Below, piece by piece: positions 51,885 through 62,717 of a stretch of DNA of 64,000 nucleotides. Source of the stretch: Microbulbifer sp. YPW1 (GTDB lineage Bacteria > Pseudomonadota > Gammaproteobacteria > Pseudomonadales > Cellvibrionaceae); contig NZ_CP055157.1 in assembly GCF_013367775.1 (NCBI RefSeq), positions 2,621,001 through 2,685,000 of the forward strand, written 5' to 3'. A program made the translations under genes and the position numbers. The stretch's first letter is position 1, and every line of letters begins with the position of its first letter. The notes under the pieces were generated by a model, which saw only the letters and a program-made list of their open reading frames with translations, did no database searches and was not told the DNA's origin.

Positions 51885-53219
51885 ATGAATACCGCAGTGA
51901 TTAGTCAGAGTGAAACGCGCAGTAGCGTTTTACCCATGGTCATTATCGGCCTGCTGTTTTTTATCTTCGGTTTTGTTACCTGGCTGAACGGTGCCCTGAT
52001 TCCTTTTCTGCAAACCATCTGTGACCTGACCGGTTTCCAGGCCATGCTGGTGGCTTCTGCGTTCTATATCGCTTATACCGTGATGGCGTTGCCTATGGCC
52101 GCGATCATTGAGCGTACCGGCTACAAAACCGGTATGGCGCTGGGCCTGGCATTGGTCGCAGTGGGCGCCCTGATATTCATTCCTGCTGCCTATAGCCGGA
52201 TGTTCGGTATTTTCTTGCTGGCGCAGTTTGTGGTGGGCTCGGGCCTGACCATCCTGCAAACCGCTTCCAACCCCTACGTGGTGAAAGTCGGCTCCCCGGA
52301 AACTGCCGCGGTGCGGATCTGCATCATGGGCCTTTTGAACAAGGGCGCAGGCATTGTTGCTCCGCTGGTATTCGCGGCGCTGGTCATGTCCGGCATCAGC
52401 GGTATTTCCGAAGCCGAGCTGTCCGCGCTGACTGCAGCAGCGAAAGACGCCAAGCTGGATGAGCTCGCAGGCCAGCTGGTGTCACCGTATATCGGTATGG
52501 CGGTACTCGGCTTTGTGTTGGCGGTGGCCATGATGTTTGCCCCGCTGCCAGATATCGAAGACGAAGTGATCGAGGGGCAGGAAGATGCCGCGATTACCCT
52601 TACCGGACTGAAGAAATTCCCGCAGCTGATCCTCGGTTCCATTGCCCTGTTTTTCTATGTCGGTGTGGAAGTCATCGCCGGCGACGCCATCGGTCTGCTG
52701 GGTAAGCAGGCGGGCCTGGATACCTCCGTGGCCTCCGTGCTGACGTCTTACACCATGGTGTTCATGGTGCTGGGTTATCTCTGGGGCACCTTCGCTATTC
52801 CGCGCTTTATCAGTCAGCAAAACGCGCTGCTGATCTCTGCGGTGCTGGGTATCGCATTCACGTTTGCCGTCATGAGCGGTTCGCTCGACAGCACCGCCAT
52901 GTCCTCAGCAACCCTGGCCCACTTTGGCCTGCCGGAAATTCCCAACGCGGTTTATTTTGTCGCACTGCTGGGCTTTGCCAATGCCATGTGCTGGCCGGCA
53001 ATCTGGCCGCTGGCGCTGGAAGGTCTGGGTAAATTTACCTCCAAGGGTGCGGCGCTGCTGATTATGGGTATTTCCGGTGGCGCGGTGCTGCCGCCCCTGT
53101 ACGGCCACTTTGCCGATACCGGAGACGGTCAGGCCGCCTACATCATTGCGATCCCGGCGTACCTGTTCATCCTGTTTTACGCTTTGAAAGGGCACAAGAT
53201 GCGCAGCTGGACCAAATAA
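51885..53219 (+). CDS. nagP: FucP-family N-acetylglucosamine permease NagP
   Basis: A 444-residue MFS transporter with about twelve membrane helices (FFIFGFVTWLNGALIPFLQ, MALGLALVAVGALIFIPAAY, FGLPEIPNAVYFVALLGFAN split by short loops). FGFVTWLNGALIPFL and GLTILQTASNPYV mark the FucP/GluP/NagP branch, which imports sugars with protons or sodium. Its place as last gene of the nag operon makes GlcNAc the expected substrate, so uptake is PTS-independent and phosphorylation falls to NagK. It is followed by a terminator at 53357-53381. Confidence 0.92.
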   Translation: MNTAVISQSETRSSVLPMVIIGLLFFIFGFVTWLNGALIPFLQTICDLTGFQAMLVASAFYIAYTVMALPMAAIIERTGYKTGMALGLALVAVGALIFIPAAYSRMFGIFLLAQFVVGSGLTILQTASNPYVVKVGSPETAAVRICIMGLLNKGAGIVAPLVFAALVMSGISGISEAELSALTAAAKDAKLDELAGQLVSPYIGMAVLGFVLAVAMMFAPLPDIEDEVIEGQEDAAITLTGLKKFPQLILGSIALFFYVGVEVIAGDAIGLLGKQAGLDTSVASVLTSYTMVFMVLGYLWGTFAIPRFISQQNALLISAVLGIAFTFAVMSGSLDSTAMSSATLAHFGLPEIPNAVYFVALLGFANAMCWPAIWPLALEGLGKFTSKGAALLIMGISGGAVLPPLYGHFADTGDGQAAYIIAIPAYLFILFYALKGHKMRSWTK

Positions 53220-53356
53220 CCTGGGTTTTCAGGTCGGTCCGCCGTCGCATCTCAATCAGTCAGTTTTTTCGAAAGTGTTTTAGGAAGAGGTATTAAAAGG
53301 ATTTTGTTTTTTTGAACTTCTCTTAGAAGTTTCTCTCTTTGGTTCTCGTCATCTTT

Positions 53357-53381
53357 GCCCTCCATGTGAGGGCTTTTTTTT
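53357..53381 (+). terminator. Rho-independent terminator of the nag operon
   Basis: GCCCTC-CATGT-GAGGGC followed by eight T (53374-53381), 138 bp past nagP and 10 bp before the convergent LacI-family stop. A second small stem, AACTTCT/AGAAGTT, is at about 53314-53330. Confidence 0.9.
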
Positions 53382-53390
53382 GCCTGTTTT

Positions 53391-54437
53391 TCAGCGGGGA
53401 GAATCGCCGCTGGAATCTCGCACCAGCAGTTCCGGAACGAACTTTTTCACGATGCCCGCGTCCTTGTTCGCGGCTGCACTTTCCGAGGCGCTTTTGCTGC
53501 GCGCCTTGTTCAGTACCAGTGCTGCGGCGCACTTGGCGATCTCGTTGTTCGGCTGGTGTGCGGTCGTCAGTTTGGGCCAGGTCTGGCGGGAGAAGGGACT
53601 GTCCTCAAACCCGACAATCGACAGTTGCTCGGGGATCTCGATATGCATCAGTCGCGCGGCGAACAGCGCGCCGGCAGCCATCTCATCGTTGCTGGCAAAA
53701 ATGGCGGTGGGCGGGTTGTCGGTATTCAGCAGTAATTTTGCCCCTTCGACACCGGAGTCAAACGCGTATTCGCCGGGGATGATCAGGCTCGGATCGATTG
53801 CGATACCGGCCTGTTGCAGGGCCTGCTTGTATCCTTCCAGGCGTCCGTGGGTTGAGATGTGTTCCTCGCCACCGCACAGGAACCCGATGCGCTTGTGGCC
53901 GTGTTCGATCAGGTGCTTGGTGATGTCGTAAGCCGCGGCGGTGTCATCCACCTGAACGCAGTTGTCCTCGTCGCCTTCCGCAGCGCCGCTGGACACGATA
54001 CGTACGTAGTCCAGGCCGAGCCGTTTTACTTCATCAATAACCGACTGGGTTTCCGAGAATGGCGGGGTAAGCACTACGCCGGCCACCTTCGAGTGTTCCA
54101 CCAGCGCGCGCAGTTCATCGTGCACGGTTTCCGATTTGGAGTTGCTCGGGTGAATCAGCAGCTCGTAGCCCCGCGCCTTGCAGGCCTCCAGGATACCGTT
54201 CTGCATATCGATCACGTAATAGGCATTGGGGTTATCGTAGATCAGCGCAATGGTATAGCTGCGGGTACCGGCCAGGTTGCGCGCGGCCAGGTTCGGCTGA
54301 TAGTGGAGTTCTTCCACCGCATCCATCACCTTCTTGCGCGTGGCAGGTCTCACCGACGGTTCATTGTTGATAACCCGCGATACGGTCTTGATCGACACCC
54401 CGGCCCTTGCGGCCACATCGTTGATGGTGCTCTTCAT
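53391..54437 (-). CDS. nagR: LacI-family regulator of amino-sugar and Entner-Doudoroff genes (NagR-like)
   Basis: A 348-residue repressor. The N-terminal helix-turn-helix with hinge (TINDVAARAGVSIKTVSRVIN, then LHYQPNLAARNLAGTRS) binds DNA; residues about 62-330 form the sugar-binding fold. The YQPNLAARNL hinge helix is typical. The name rests on context: TGACA-N4-TGTCA boxes occur before nagK and pgi, on both sides of this gene, and this is the form known for NagR. An unusual Ser/Ala-rich insert (KARSKSASESAAANKD) lies near the C-terminus. ATG 54437; the gene runs against the nag operon. Confidence 0.85.
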   Translation of the reverse strand: MKSTINDVAARAGVSIKTVSRVINNEPSVRPATRKKVMDAVEELHYQPNLAARNLAGTRSYTIALIYDNPNAYYVIDMQNGILEACKARGYELLIHPSNSKSETVHDELRALVEHSKVAGVVLTPPFSETQSVIDEVKRLGLDYVRIVSSGAAEGDEDNCVQVDDTAAAYDITKHLIEHGHKRIGFLCGGEEHISTHGRLEGYKQALQQAGIAIDPSLIIPGEYAFDSGVEGAKLLLNTDNPPTAIFASNDEMAAGALFAARLMHIEIPEQLSIVGFEDSPFSRQTWPKLTTAHQPNNEIAKCAAALVLNKARSKSASESAAANKDAGIVKKFVPELLVRDSSGDSPR

Positions 54438-54874
54438 GATCGGCTGTTTTCCCTTATCGGAATTGGTCCTTGTACATACCCAGCCGGGCAGTTTACCCGG
54501 TTAGCGCGTGCACGACGATGGATTTATAGTCATTTCTGCGCGAAGGCCTGGTTTTGCAACCGAAAGCTGATTTTCCCCGCGGTTTCCCGCCAAGTTTAGG
54601 AGTTTTCCTCCGTGCTTGCTGTATCTGTGTCGCACAGGGCTGGTCCTCTCTTGAGTTGGTCCGCTATTGCTCTGACACCGCCGAATCCGTGAAAGAAAAC
54701 TACAAACCCGATTGACAGGGCGGGGGCGCTGTGTGAATCTTTCGCCAAATTGACAGCGTTGTCATTTTGTTTTGACGCCCTTGGGGTTTTGGGGCGGAAG
54801 CGCTGTCTTTCGGGTAAACAAAAATAACCGGTGCCCGCCACCTCCCGGTGGGGGCCACTTTCAGGGGGCATACC
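54438..54874. other. Divergent promoter region, LacI-family regulator versus pgi
   Basis: About 437 bases with no supportable gene. Contents: the operator at 54751-54764, an exact TTGACA at 54712-54717 with a weak GAATCT 17 bp on, and an inverted repeat CCGGGCAGTTTACCCGG at about 54484-54500 near the regulator start. Confidence 0.5.
54751..54764. promoter_or_regulatory. NagR-type operator upstream of pgi
   Basis: TGACAGCGTTGTCA, flanked by AAAT and TTTT; it is the reverse complement of the core of the nagK box. It lies 111 bp before the pgi ATG. A TTGACA at 54712-54717 with weak -10 at 54735 would place the box just after +1, fitting repression. Confidence 0.75.
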
Positions 54875-56605
54875 ATGCAAGATGCACACTCTCACTCCGC
54901 CATTTCCCAATCCGTCATCTGGCAGGCGCTACAGGCGCAGGCTGTGCAGATGAAGCAGCGCAAGCTGGCGGATCTGTTCAGTGAAGACCCACAGCGTGCC
55001 GCGGAGTTCACCGTCGAGCTGCCGCAGTTTCTGCTGGATTTCTCTAAAAACCACCTCGACCAGTCAGTATTTGTAAATTTGCTACGGCTGGCGGAAGAGG
55101 CCGGATTGGCGCAGTGGCGGAGCGACTTCTTCGCCGGAAAACCGATCAATGCCACCGAGGGGCGGCCGGTTCTACATCCCGCGCTGCGCGGGGGGCTGGG
55201 CGCTGAAGTGGAGGTCGGCGGGGCATCCGTCGCGGGATTGGCGGAGGCTGAGCTGCAGCGCTTGAAAGAGTTTGTAGTTTTACTACATAATGGCGACCTG
55301 ACGGGCTGCAGCGGTAAACGGATCACCGATGTGGTCAATCTCGGCGTCGGCGGCTCCCATCTGGGGCCCCAGACCGTCATAGAGTCACTGCGTGCCTACC
55401 GGAAGGGCGATGTCGCGGTGCACTTTGTATCCAATGTGGATGGAGCCCAGCTCACGGATGTGCTGGCCGGCCTGGATGCCGAATCAACGCTTTTTATCGT
55501 CTCGTCCAAGACGTTCACTACCAGCGAGACGATGACCAATGCGCGCAGCGCCCTCAAGTGGCTGCAGTGCGCAGCGCCCGATGTATCTGTGGAAGGGCTG
55601 TTGCAGCGCCACTTTGTCGGCGTGACCTCTAGCCCGGACAAGGCACAGCAGTTCGGGATCCTGCCAGAGCGGACCTATCGCTTCTGGGATTGGGTCGGCG
55701 GACGCTATTCGCTGTGGTCGGCGATCGGACTGCCAATCGCCATTGCCTGCGGTTACGAAAACTTCCGCGCTCTGCTGAATGGTGCCGCGGAAATGGATCG
55801 CCACTTCCGCGAGGCGCCGTTTGAAAAGAACGCGCCGGTGATCATGGGGCTGCTGAGTGTCTGGTACTGCACCTTTATGGGGTACCCGGCGCACGCAGTG
55901 TTGCCCTACGAACAGGCGCTGCACATGTTGCCAGCCTATTTGCAGCAGGCGGATATGGAGAGCAACGGCAAATCTACCACCCGTGCAGGGGTGGAGGTGG
56001 ACTACGCCACCGGCCCCCTAATATGGGGGCAGACGGGTATTAACGGGCAGCATGCTTTTTACCAGTATCTGCACCAGAGCCCGGAAGTGGTGCCGGCGGA
56101 TTTCATCGGCAGTGTGACCCCGGGGCACGATCTCGAAGGCCACCACGAAATACTGCTGGCGAATATGTTCGCACAGAGCCAGGCGCTGATGAACGGTGTG
56201 GATGCCGAGTCGGTCGCCCGCGAGCTGGCAGCCAAGGGGCTGTCGCAGGAAGAGATAAAAAGGCTGACCCCGTTCAAGGTGCACAGGGGTGGAAAGCCCA
56301 GCACCACAATACTCTTGAATGAGTTGACCCCCCGCGCGCTGGGAGGGTTGATTGCACTCTACGAACACAAGATTTTTGTTCAGGGTGTGATCCTGGAAAT
56401 ATATTCCTTTGATCAGTGGGGTGTGGAACTTGGTAAGGGTCTTGCCAGCAAGCTGGAGCCAAAACTGGCTGCAGGTGATCTGGCTGGAGAAGACGGTTCT
56501 ACAGCGCAACTGATCCAATACTACCGCCGGATAAAAAACGGCGCGGTTACGACCACGGAGCTGCCTGAAGTCGAGGTGGCAGAGCCTGCAGGAGAACAGG
56601 CTTAG
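54875..56605 (+). CDS. pgi: Glucose-6-phosphate isomerase
   Basis: A 576-residue enzyme that interconverts fructose-6-phosphate and glucose-6-phosphate. [45 protein letters not shown] (active-site Glu) and [12 protein letters not shown] (active-site His) are all present. ATG 54875 ([11 protein letters not shown]) follows GGGGG by 7 nt; an upstream frame to 54848 includes that ribosome site and is unlikely. It is first in the run pgi-edd-zwf-pgl-eda and links GlcNAc-derived fructose-6-phosphate to the Entner-Doudoroff path. Slightly longer than E. coli Pgi (549). Confidence 0.96.
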   Translation: MQDAHSHSAISQSVIWQALQAQAVQMKQRKLADLFSEDPQRAAEFTVELPQFLLDFSKNHLDQSVFVNLLRLAEEAGLAQWRSDFFAGKPINATEGRPVLHPALRGGLGAEVEVGGASVAGLAEAELQRLKEFVVLLHNGDLTGCSGKRITDVVNLGVGGSHLGPQTVIESLRAYRKGDVAVHFVSNVDGAQLTDVLAGLDAESTLFIVSSKTFTTSETMTNARSALKWLQCAAPDVSVEGLLQRHFVGVTSSPDKAQQFGILPERTYRFWDWVGGRYSLWSAIGLPIAIACGYENFRALLNGAAEMDRHFREAPFEKNAPVIMGLLSVWYCTFMGYPAHAVLPYEQALHMLPAYLQQADMESNGKSTTRAGVEVDYATGPLIWGQTGINGQHAFYQYLHQSPEVVPADFIGSVTPGHDLEGHHEILLANMFAQSQALMNGVDAESVARELAAKGLSQEEIKRLTPFKVHRGGKPSTTILLNELTPRALGGLIALYEHKIFVQGVILEIYSFDQWGVELGKGLASKLEPKLAAGDLAGEDGSTAQLIQYYRRIKNGAVTTTELPEVEVAEPAGEQA

Positions 56606-56649
56606 TAGCAAACTGTGGCGAGCTGATAAAAAACGAAGAGTTAAGCAAA

Positions 56650-58482
56650 ATGGCAAACACTACAGTGGTAAACAGTCGGATACAGGCGGTGACCGACAGG
56701 ATCATCCGCCGCAGCGAAGAGACCCGTGCCAGCTATCTGGCGCAGGTAGAGCGCGCTCAAGGCAAAGGTCGTGCGCGCCACAAGCTGTCCTGCGGAAACC
56801 TGGCGCACGCCATGGCGGCGTCCAGTGATCAGGATAAAAACCTGATCGCTTCCGGGCAGGGTCCCAACCTGGCAATCATCAATGCCTACAACGATATGTT
56901 GTCGGCCCACCAGCCCTACGGCACCTATCCCGAAATGCTGAAGGCCGAAGCGCTGCGCAACGGCGCTACCGCACAGGTTGCCGGTGGCGTCCCCGCAATG
57001 TGTGACGGCGTCACCCAGGGGCAGCCGGGTATGGAACTGTCACTGTTTTCCCGCGATGTTATTGCCATGGCCACTGCCATTTCCCTGTCGCACGACATGT
57101 TCGATGGCGGTATGTACCTGGGCATCTGCGACAAAATCGTACCCGGTCTGGTGATCGGCGCGCTGTCATTTGGCCACCTGCCGGCGGTGTTCATCCCGGC
57201 AGGGCCGATGCCTACCGGTCTCGCAAACGCGGAAAAAGTACGTGTTCGCCAGTTGTATGCCGAAGGCAAAGTCGGCCGCAAAGAATTGCTTGAAGCGGAA
57301 AGTGCGTCCTACCACAGTGCAGGTACCTGCACATTCTACGGTACTGCCAACAGCAACCAGATGCTGGTGGAGATCATGGGGCTGCAGCTGCCCGGTAGCT
57401 CTTTTGTGAATCCGGGCACCGAGCTGCGCGATGCACTGAACCATGAAGCGGTAAAACAGCTGGTACAGATTACCGAGCCCAGCAATTACACGCCGATCGC
57501 GAAAATCCTCAGCGAAAAATCTTTTGTAAATGGCATTGTTGGTCTGCATGCCACCGGTGGCTCGACGAACCACACCATGCACCTGATTGCCATGGCGCGC
57601 GCCGCCGGTATCCAGATTACCTGGCAGGACATGGCCGAGCTTTCCGAGATAGTGCCGCTGTTGTGTCACGTGTATCCGAATGGCACCGCAGATATCAACC
57701 ACTTCGCCGCTGCCGGCGGTATGCAGTTCCTGATTCGCGAATTGCTGGGTGCAGGCCTGCTGCACAACGATGTCAGCACCGTGCTGGGTGATTCCGGTAT
57801 GGAGCCCTACACCTACGATCCGTTCCTGAATGAAGACCGGGACGGCCTGGTATGGCGCCCCACTGCGGAAGAGTCCGGCAACCCGGACATTATCCGCCCC
57901 GCGAGTGATCCTTTCTCCGGCCACGGTGGCCTGCAGCTGCTGCAGGGCAACCTCGGCAACAGTGTGATCAAGGTGTCCGCCCTGAAAACACCGCAACTGA
58001 AAGTGAAAGCGCCGGCGGTGGTATTCGACAGTCAGGACGCATTGCTGGATGCCTTCAAGGCTGGCGAACTCGAGAAGGATTTTGTTGCGGTGGTGCGCTT
58101 CCAGGGGCCCCAGGCCAACGGCATGCCGGAGCTGCACAAACTGACACCTTCGCTCGGTGTATTGCAGGACCGCGGTTACAAGGTGGCGCTGGTCACCGAC
58201 GGCCGTATGTCCGGCGCGTCCGGCAAGGTGCCGGCGGCCATCCACCTTTCTCCGGAAGCGCTGGAAGGTGGCGTTGTGGCGAAAATCCAGGATGGTGATG
58301 TTATTGAGCTGGATGCGGAAGCCGGCGTTCTCAAAGTACATGTAAGTGATGAAGAGCTGGCTGCACGCGCGCCAGCGGAGTGCGATCTGTCCGCCAATGC
58401 CACCGGTATGGGGCGCGACCTGTTCACCAATATGCGCAAGCTCGCTAGCGGCGCAGAAACCGGTGGAAGCATTCTTTTTTAA
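56650..58482 (+). CDS. edd: 6-phosphogluconate dehydratase
   Basis: A 610-residue IlvD/Edd-family [4Fe-4S] dehydratase making 2-keto-3-deoxy-6-phosphogluconate. Cysteines likely to bind the cluster are in [18 protein letters not shown] and in [22 protein letters not shown] follows. The C-terminal [17 protein letters not shown] block is complete. Length agrees with E. coli Edd (603). GAAGAG precedes ATG 56650. It begins 44 bp after pgi and precedes zwf at 58 bp, so cotranscription is likely. Confidence 0.96.
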   Translation: MANTTVVNSRIQAVTDRIIRRSEETRASYLAQVERAQGKGRARHKLSCGNLAHAMAASSDQDKNLIASGQGPNLAIINAYNDMLSAHQPYGTYPEMLKAEALRNGATAQVAGGVPAMCDGVTQGQPGMELSLFSRDVIAMATAISLSHDMFDGGMYLGICDKIVPGLVIGALSFGHLPAVFIPAGPMPTGLANAEKVRVRQLYAEGKVGRKELLEAESASYHSAGTCTFYGTANSNQMLVEIMGLQLPGSSFVNPGTELRDALNHEAVKQLVQITEPSNYTPIAKILSEKSFVNGIVGLHATGGSTNHTMHLIAMARAAGIQITWQDMAELSEIVPLLCHVYPNGTADINHFAAAGGMQFLIRELLGAGLLHNDVSTVLGDSGMEPYTYDPFLNEDRDGLVWRPTAEESGNPDIIRPASDPFSGHGGLQLLQGNLGNSVIKVSALKTPQLKVKAPAVVFDSQDALLDAFKAGELEKDFVAVVRFQGPQANGMPELHKLTPSLGVLQDRGYKVALVTDGRMSGASGKVPAAIHLSPEALEGGVVAKIQDGDVIELDAEAGVLKVHVSDEELAARAPAECDLSANATGMGRDLFTNMRKLASGAETGGSILF

Positions 58483-58540
58483 CTGAATTCAGCGCGCTTA
58501 CCGGCAGCGGTGAGCGCGCAACTGCTTGAGAGCAAAGACA

Positions 58541-59998
58541 ATGGCTAACGCATTCGACATGGTACTTTTTGGTGGTGGCGGAGATCTGTCACTGCGCAAA
58601 CTGATTCCGGCCCTGTACCGGGCCTATATTGAAGGCGGTCTGAACAAGGATTCCCGTATCCTGCCGGTATGCCGTCGTCAGGAAGACGCTGACGTCTACC
58701 TGAAAACCGCGCAGCAGGCGCTGAAAACCCACCTGCGCGATGGCGAATACAGCGATAAAAACTGGAAAGGATTCAGCGCGCAGCTGCGCGCCGTCGCATT
58801 GGATATCTCCAAGCCCGACGAGCAGTGGGATGGCCTGGTGGACATCCTCGGCAAGGACACCGAGCGCACGCGCCTGTTCTACCTCGCGATTCCGCCGGCG
58901 GTATTCGGACCCTGTTGTGAAAACCTGTCGGTCAAGGGGCTGATTCACGAAAATTCTCGTGTCGTGGTGGAAAAGCCGCTCGGCTACAACGCCAAGACTT
59001 CCGACCAGATCAACAGCAAGATTGCCGAGTACTTCCCCGAAGAAAGTATTTTCCGCATCGACCACTACCTGGGTAAGGAAACGGTACAGAACCTGCTGGC
59101 GTTGCGCTTTAGCAACGTACTGTTCGAGCATCTCTGGGATGCAAAAACCATCGACCATATCCAGATCAGCATTTCCGAAACTGTGGGTCTTGAAGGTCGC
59201 GCGGGTTTCTACGATGACACCGGCGCGATGCGCGATATGGTGCAGAACCATTTATTGCAGTTGCTGTGCCTGATCGCCATGGAATCGCCCAACAGCATGT
59301 CGGCGCGCAATATCCGCTCGGAAAAAATCAAAGTGCTCGAGGCACTGCGCCCGCTGACTGACCAGGACGTGGACCAGAATATCGTGCGCGGCCAGTACGT
59401 CGCCGGTGGCCTGGGCAAAGAGCTGGTACCGGGCTATCTGGAAGAGCTCAAGGCGCCTAACAGCACCACCGAAACCTTTGTTGCGATTCGCGCGCATATC
59501 GACAACTGGCGCTGGACCGGTGTGCCTTTCTACCTGCGCACTGGCAAGCGTATGGAAAAGCGCTGTGCGGAAATCGTGATTCAGTACAAGAACGTGTCCC
59601 ACAGTGTGTACCAGCCCGAAGCCGGCAAGGTATTGCCGAACCGCCTGGTAATCCGCCTGCAGCCGGAAGAGAGCATCAAGCTGGTTCTGATGGCGAAGAA
59701 AATGGACAGTCTCACCATGGAGCTGCAGCCGGTGGAGCTGAACCTCACACTGTCCGATACCTACGACAGTTTTAAAAGTGACGCCTACAAGCGCCTGATG
59801 CTGGATGCAGCAGCCAACAACTCCGCGCTGTTTATTCATCGCGAAGAGGTTGCTGCCGCCTGGGCCTGGGTCGACCCGATCATCGACCACTGGCGTGAGA
59901 CTGCCAACCAGCCACAGCTTTACCGCGCAGGCACCTGGGGCCCCCAGGCCTCCAATCAGCTGTTGGCCGAGAATGGCCACCACTGGTTCAACCCCTGA
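58541..59998 (+). CDS. zwf: Glucose-6-phosphate 1-dehydrogenase
   Basis: A 485-residue NADP(H)-linked enzyme that oxidises glucose-6-phosphate to 6-phosphogluconolactone. FGGGGDLSLRKL near the N-terminus is the dinucleotide fold; the active site RIDHYLGKE is near residue 172. ATG 58541 (MANAFDMVLFGG) is preferred to an ATG five codons upstream. GAGAG lies about 9 nt before it. It follows edd and overlaps no gene. Length equals the bacterial norm (about 490). Confidence 0.96.
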   Translation: MANAFDMVLFGGGGDLSLRKLIPALYRAYIEGGLNKDSRILPVCRRQEDADVYLKTAQQALKTHLRDGEYSDKNWKGFSAQLRAVALDISKPDEQWDGLVDILGKDTERTRLFYLAIPPAVFGPCCENLSVKGLIHENSRVVVEKPLGYNAKTSDQINSKIAEYFPEESIFRIDHYLGKETVQNLLALRFSNVLFEHLWDAKTIDHIQISISETVGLEGRAGFYDDTGAMRDMVQNHLLQLLCLIAMESPNSMSARNIRSEKIKVLEALRPLTDQDVDQNIVRGQYVAGGLGKELVPGYLEELKAPNSTTETFVAIRAHIDNWRWTGVPFYLRTGKRMEKRCAEIVIQYKNVSHSVYQPEAGKVLPNRLVIRLQPEESIKLVLMAKKMDSLTMELQPVELNLTLSDTYDSFKSDAYKRLMLDAAANNSALFIHREEVAAAWAWVDPIIDHWRETANQPQLYRAGTWGPQASNQLLAENGHHWFNP

Positions 59999-60036
59999 GA
60001 AATCGGGCGGAAAAACGAAAACAGGGTCTTAGAGAC

Positions 60037-60747
60037 ATGGTTGAAGAAAAGTTTTTTGCAGACCGGGAACGCCTGACACTGGCGCTGGCCAACGAATGTG
60101 CCGCCGCGCTGCATGCTGGTATCAAGGCGCATGGGCAGGCCACCTTTCTGGTCAGCGGCGGCAGCTCTCCGGAGCCGGTATACCGCGAGCTTTCCCGACG
60201 CCCGTTGCCTTGGCAAAACGTGAATGTTGCGCTGGTCGACGAGCGCTGGGTGGAGAAAGACGAGGCTGGTAGCAATCTGGCATTCATCTCCAACAGCCTG
60301 CTGCAGAACGAAGCCAGCAAGGCGCCGTGTCTGGGAATGAAAAATGCCGCAGCCACGCCCGCAGAAGGCGAGGGCGATTGCGAGCGCGCTTATCAGGAAT
60401 TGCCGCGTCCGTTTGACGTGTGTGTGCTTGGGATGGGCAACGACGGGCATACCGCTTCGTTCTTTCCCCATGCGGAAGGTCTGGCAGATGCGCTTGACCC
60501 CAAATCGGACAAGCTGTGCAAAGCCATCACCGCCAAGCAAAGCGCGGTGACAGGTGTTCACACCGAGCGTATGACGCTGACTCTGGCGGCCATTCTGCAG
60601 GCAAAAGAAATCAAGTTGCTGATTACCGGCGAGGAAAAGCTCAAGGTCTACCGGCAGGCGCTGCTGGGTGATGATGAGCTGGAAATGCCGGTGCGCAGTA
60701 TTCTCAAGCAGGGGCTGAAACCGGTCACTGTGTATTGGGCACCGTGA
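60037..60747 (+). CDS. pgl: 6-phosphogluconolactonase
   Basis: A 236-residue lactonase of the DevB/NagB-like type that hydrolyses 6-phosphogluconolactone. VSGGSSPEPVYREL, LVDERWV and VLGMGNDGHTASFFPH are the sugar-phosphate sites. It is 38 bp after zwf, the usual partner. Normal length. Confidence 0.95.
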   Translation: MVEEKFFADRERLTLALANECAAALHAGIKAHGQATFLVSGGSSPEPVYRELSRRPLPWQNVNVALVDERWVEKDEAGSNLAFISNSLLQNEASKAPCLGMKNAAATPAEGEGDCERAYQELPRPFDVCVLGMGNDGHTASFFPHAEGLADALDPKSDKLCKAITAKQSAVTGVHTERMTLTLAAILQAKEIKLLITGEEKLKVYRQALLGDDELEMPVRSILKQGLKPVTVYWAP

Positions 60748-60800
60748 GCCCGATCGGGTTCGTGTTTAAAAAGAAAAGAATTGAGACCTATAGGAAGTAG

Positions 60801-61433
60801 ATGATGCAAGAGTCACTTGTACCCGTACTGGAGCAGGCCGGTGTCGTTCCGGTTCTGGTTATCGATAACGTCAGCGAAGCCCTGCCGCTGGCTCAGGCAC
60901 TGGTTGAAGGCGGCCTGAACGTACTGGAGGTGACTCTGCGCACCGAAGCGGCCCTGGCCGCGGTAGAGGAAATTGCCAAACACCTGCCGGACGCACACGT
61001 CGGTACTGGCACCGTGTTGAATGCGGCGGACGTGCGCCGCTCCGTGGATGCCGGTGCAACCTTCATGGTAAGCCCGGGTGCTACCGAAGCGCTGCTGGAT
61101 GCGGCGGACGATGTTTCTGTTCCCATGCTGCCCGGCGCGGCGAACCCTTCTGAAGTCATGCGCCTGCTGGAGCGTGGCTACCGCTACCAGAAATTTTTCC
61201 CTGCGGAAGCCGCGGGCGGTGTACCGATGCTGAAATCCATTGGTGGCCCGCTGGCGCAAGTAAAGTTCTGCCCCACCGGCGGTGTGGGCCCGAAGAATGC
61301 CAAAGACTATCTGGGCCTGGCCAACGTGGTCTGCGTTGGTGGCTCCTGGATGGCGGCACCGAAGCTGGTAGCCGAGAAAAACTGGGCGGAAATCACTCGC
61401 TTGGCTAAAGAGGCCACTCTGCTGAAGGGCTAA
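60801..61433 (+). CDS. eda: KDPG/KHG aldolase
   Basis: A 210-residue class I aldolase that splits KDPG to pyruvate and glyceraldehyde-3-phosphate. The Schiff-base lysine is K131 in [14 protein letters not shown]; the catalytic Glu is in [11 protein letters not shown] near residue 46. Two consecutive ATG codons (60801, 60804) follow AGGAAG. It ends the Entner-Doudoroff run that starts at pgi. Length fits (213 in E. coli). Confidence 0.96.
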   Translation: MMQESLVPVLEQAGVVPVLVIDNVSEALPLAQALVEGGLNVLEVTLRTEAALAAVEEIAKHLPDAHVGTGTVLNAADVRRSVDAGATFMVSPGATEALLDAADDVSVPMLPGAANPSEVMRLLERGYRYQKFFPAEAAGGVPMLKSIGGPLAQVKFCPTGGVGPKNAKDYLGLANVVCVGGSWMAAPKLVAEKNWAEITRLAKEATLLKG

Positions 61434-61539
61434 TTTCCCGGCAGAATCGTTTTCACAGAGTAAGCACGTGCTGGGGGGGACACGCCCGGCACCCCGTATA
61501 AAAATTCATAAATTTTCAAGACACAGAGGGTGTAGCGAT

Positions 61540-62553
61540 ATGAAACTCAGAATTGCTATCAATGGCTATGGCCGCATCGGCCGCAATGTAACGCGCGCGA
61601 TCTATGAATCCGGTTACAACGATCGCATTCAGCTGGTTGCCATCAACGATCTGGCACCGGTAGAAGCCAACGCTCACCTGACCCGGTTCGATACCGTACA
61701 CGGCCGCTTCAATACCGATGTTGCTGTAGAAGGTGAGAACCTGGTTATCGGCGGTGACACCGTCAAGGTATGCCAGGAACGCAACCCCGCCGCGCTGCCC
61801 TGGGGCGAGCTGGAAGTGGATCTGGTGCTGGAATGTACCGGCCTGTTTACCGGCAAAGAAGCGGCCTCCCAGCACATGCAGGCTGGCGCCAAAGCGGTGC
61901 TGATTTCTGCGCCGTCCGGCGACGCGGACCTGACCGTGGTTTACGGTGTTAACGACGACAAGCTCACCGCAGAGCACAAGGTGGTTTCCAACGCTTCCTG
62001 TACCACCAACTGCCTGGCCCCTGTAGCCAAGGTTCTGAACGAAGCGATCGGTATCGAGCGCGGCTTCATGACCACCGTGCACGCCTACACCAATGACCAG
62101 AACACCCAGGATGCTGTGCACAAGGACATCTACCGTGCCCGTGCCGCAGCTGACAACATGATCCCGACCAAAACCGGCGCTGCCGCGGCGGTGGGCCTGG
62201 TTCTGCCTGAGCTGAAAGGCAAGCTGGATGGCATGGCCGTACGTGTACCGGTGAACAACGTTTCCCTGGTGGATTGCCAGTTTATCGCCAGCCGCGAAAC
62301 CACCGTTGATGAAATCAACGCGATCATGCGCGATGCCGCAGGCACCATAAAAGGTGGTGTGCTGTCTTTCTGCGAGCAGCCGCTGGTTTCCGTAGACTTC
62401 AACCACACCTCCGCTTCCAGCCACTTCGATGCCAACCACACCCGTGTAAATGGCAATCTGGTGAAAGTCATGGCGTGGTATGACAACGAGTGGGGCTTCT
62501 CTCACCGTATGCTGGATACCAGTCTGGCGATGGCCAAAGCGCTCGAGCTGTAA
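61540..62553 (+). CDS. gap: Glyceraldehyde-3-phosphate dehydrogenase, type I
   Basis: A 337-residue NAD-dependent enzyme that oxidises glyceraldehyde-3-phosphate to 1,3-bisphosphoglycerate. [11 protein letters not shown] is the NAD site, and SCTTNCLAP carries the catalytic cysteine C154; the partner His is in the [10 protein letters not shown] block. ATG 61540 ([11 protein letters not shown]) follows GAGGG by 9 nt; a longer frame to 61468 is rejected. It lies 106 bp after eda in the same direction and takes the triose produced by Eda. Probably in, or adjacent to, the same transcript. Confidence 0.96.
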   Translation: MKLRIAINGYGRIGRNVTRAIYESGYNDRIQLVAINDLAPVEANAHLTRFDTVHGRFNTDVAVEGENLVIGGDTVKVCQERNPAALPWGELEVDLVLECTGLFTGKEAASQHMQAGAKAVLISAPSGDADLTVVYGVNDDKLTAEHKVVSNASCTTNCLAPVAKVLNEAIGIERGFMTTVHAYTNDQNTQDAVHKDIYRARAAADNMIPTKTGAAAAVGLVLPELKGKLDGMAVRVPVNNVSLVDCQFIASRETTVDEINAIMRDAAGTIKGGVLSFCEQPLVSVDFNHTSASSHFDANHTRVNGNLVKVMAWYDNEWGFSHRMLDTSLAMAKALEL

Positions 62554-62717
62554 AGCCAGCGTTTAAAATAAGGCTGTAATAGCAGCCTGATAACGTGAAT
62601 GTTATCGCACCGGTGCGGGTGCAATACCCGCTCCGGCTTTGCTTTTCTGCAGTCAGCGCCGACTGTCATAAAAACAATATTCGCCTCTCATCTAATCGAA
62701 AAACGAATACCACCAAT

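Noticed and set aside
54596..54910. 104-codon minus-strand frame in the pgi promoter region
   Set aside because: Overlaps the operator and pgi start codons; no ribosome site; composition not protein-like.
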